A stretch of DNA of 64,000 nucleotides. Source: Selaginella tamariscina. Taxonomy: Eukaryota > Streptophyta > Lycopodiopsida > Selaginellales > Selaginellaceae. Positions 63,792 to 64,000 of the stretch are shown here, piece after piece. The notes under the pieces are model-generated. The model was given only the letters and a program-made list of their open reading frames with translations. It was not told the DNA's origin and did not search any database. Location of the stretch: positions 88,838 through 152,837 of the forward strand of contig PUQB01000119.1 in the NCBI GenBank assembly GCA_003024785.1. The letters run 5' to 3'. Made by a program: the position numbers and the translations under genes. Position 1 is the stretch's first letter. Each line of letters opens with the position of its first letter.

Positions 63792-64000
63792 CTCCCACTC
63801 ATAGTGGAACTCACTCTGGCAGGGGTAAAACTCCAAGAGTGGTACAGTGCTTCTTGAAGCGATCTCGGTGAAGAGCCTTGGTGAAGATATCCGCCACCAT
63901 GTTGTTTGTGGGACAGTAGACTAGCTTGATGTAACCATCTTCAGTCTTCTCATGACTGGTGTACCACTTCGATGTGCTTCATTCGGGAGTGGAAGCAAGG
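63792..64000 (-). pseudogene. Ty1/copia pol C-terminal end (RNase H), partial
   Basis: The minus strand reads EDGYIKLVYCPTNNMVADIFTKALHRDRFKKH, the conserved end of copia RNase H, with VADIFTKAL at about 63868-63897. It is followed within about 60 bp by the polypurine tract and LTR. A frame change near 63960 separates the upstream HRSGTPVM-like piece. The rest runs off the right edge. Confidence 0.88.

Overview
The window is nuclear DNA of a land plant. It carries plastid-targeted phosphoribulokinase and pyruvate phosphate dikinase, a WRC-domain JmjC demethylase, a plant-type AP-1/AP-2 beta-adaptin, a PPR fragment, and plant-type LTR and DNA transposons. The gene-rich left end has introns of only about 50-60 bp, which best fits a lycophyte such as Selaginella. 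The species is inference; I could not search.

1-12.7 kb is compact, roughly balanced in GC and gene-dense. It holds PPDK (-, C-terminal half outside the window), an IBM1/JMJ25-like demethylase (-), then phosphoribulokinase, a sorbitol-dehydrogenase-like enzyme and beta-adaptin (all +). These are unrelated housekeeping genes. PPDK and PRK both act in chloroplast carbon metabolism.

12.7-51 kb is a nest of mobile DNA. A DNA transposon with a 'VGHTHEDID' transposase (DUF7869-like) appears as a complete copy at 28129-32144. A second copy appears as two pieces, 14563-14785 and 34716-38468, which fit together at one exact breakpoint. The 19.9 kb between the pieces therefore looks like a single insertion. 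It holds an FCP1/NIF-type phosphatase gene (itself split by a chromovirus with a perfect 5-bp target duplication), a large decayed gene combining a ParB-like 'SGQH' domain with a class I methyltransferase, and two arrays of the 18-bp palindrome GGCGGGATTAATCCCGCC. At 40.4-44.4 kb an independent gene again combines a ParB-like motif (DGNHR) with a permuted N4C/N6A-type methyltransferase, and again has hairpin-forming repeats directly upstream. The pairing of ParB-like domain, methyltransferase and palindrome array, seen twice, is the best candidate here for an undescribed system. Further LTR elements fill 44.6-51 kb.

51-64 kb is AT-rich and full of microsatellites in long introns. It contains recognisable but frameshifted organellar lysyl-tRNA synthetase and SECRET AGENT-type O-GlcNAc transferase genes (-), a small unknown gene (+), a PPR fragment, an AP-1 sigma adaptin gene (+), a perfect 90-bp palindrome, and an unknown gene (-) interrupted by the 3' end of a Ty1/copia element.

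Most frameshifts are single-base indels, many of them in homopolymers, and duplicated segments differ from each other mainly by such indels. Part of the apparent decay may therefore be assembly error rather than biology.
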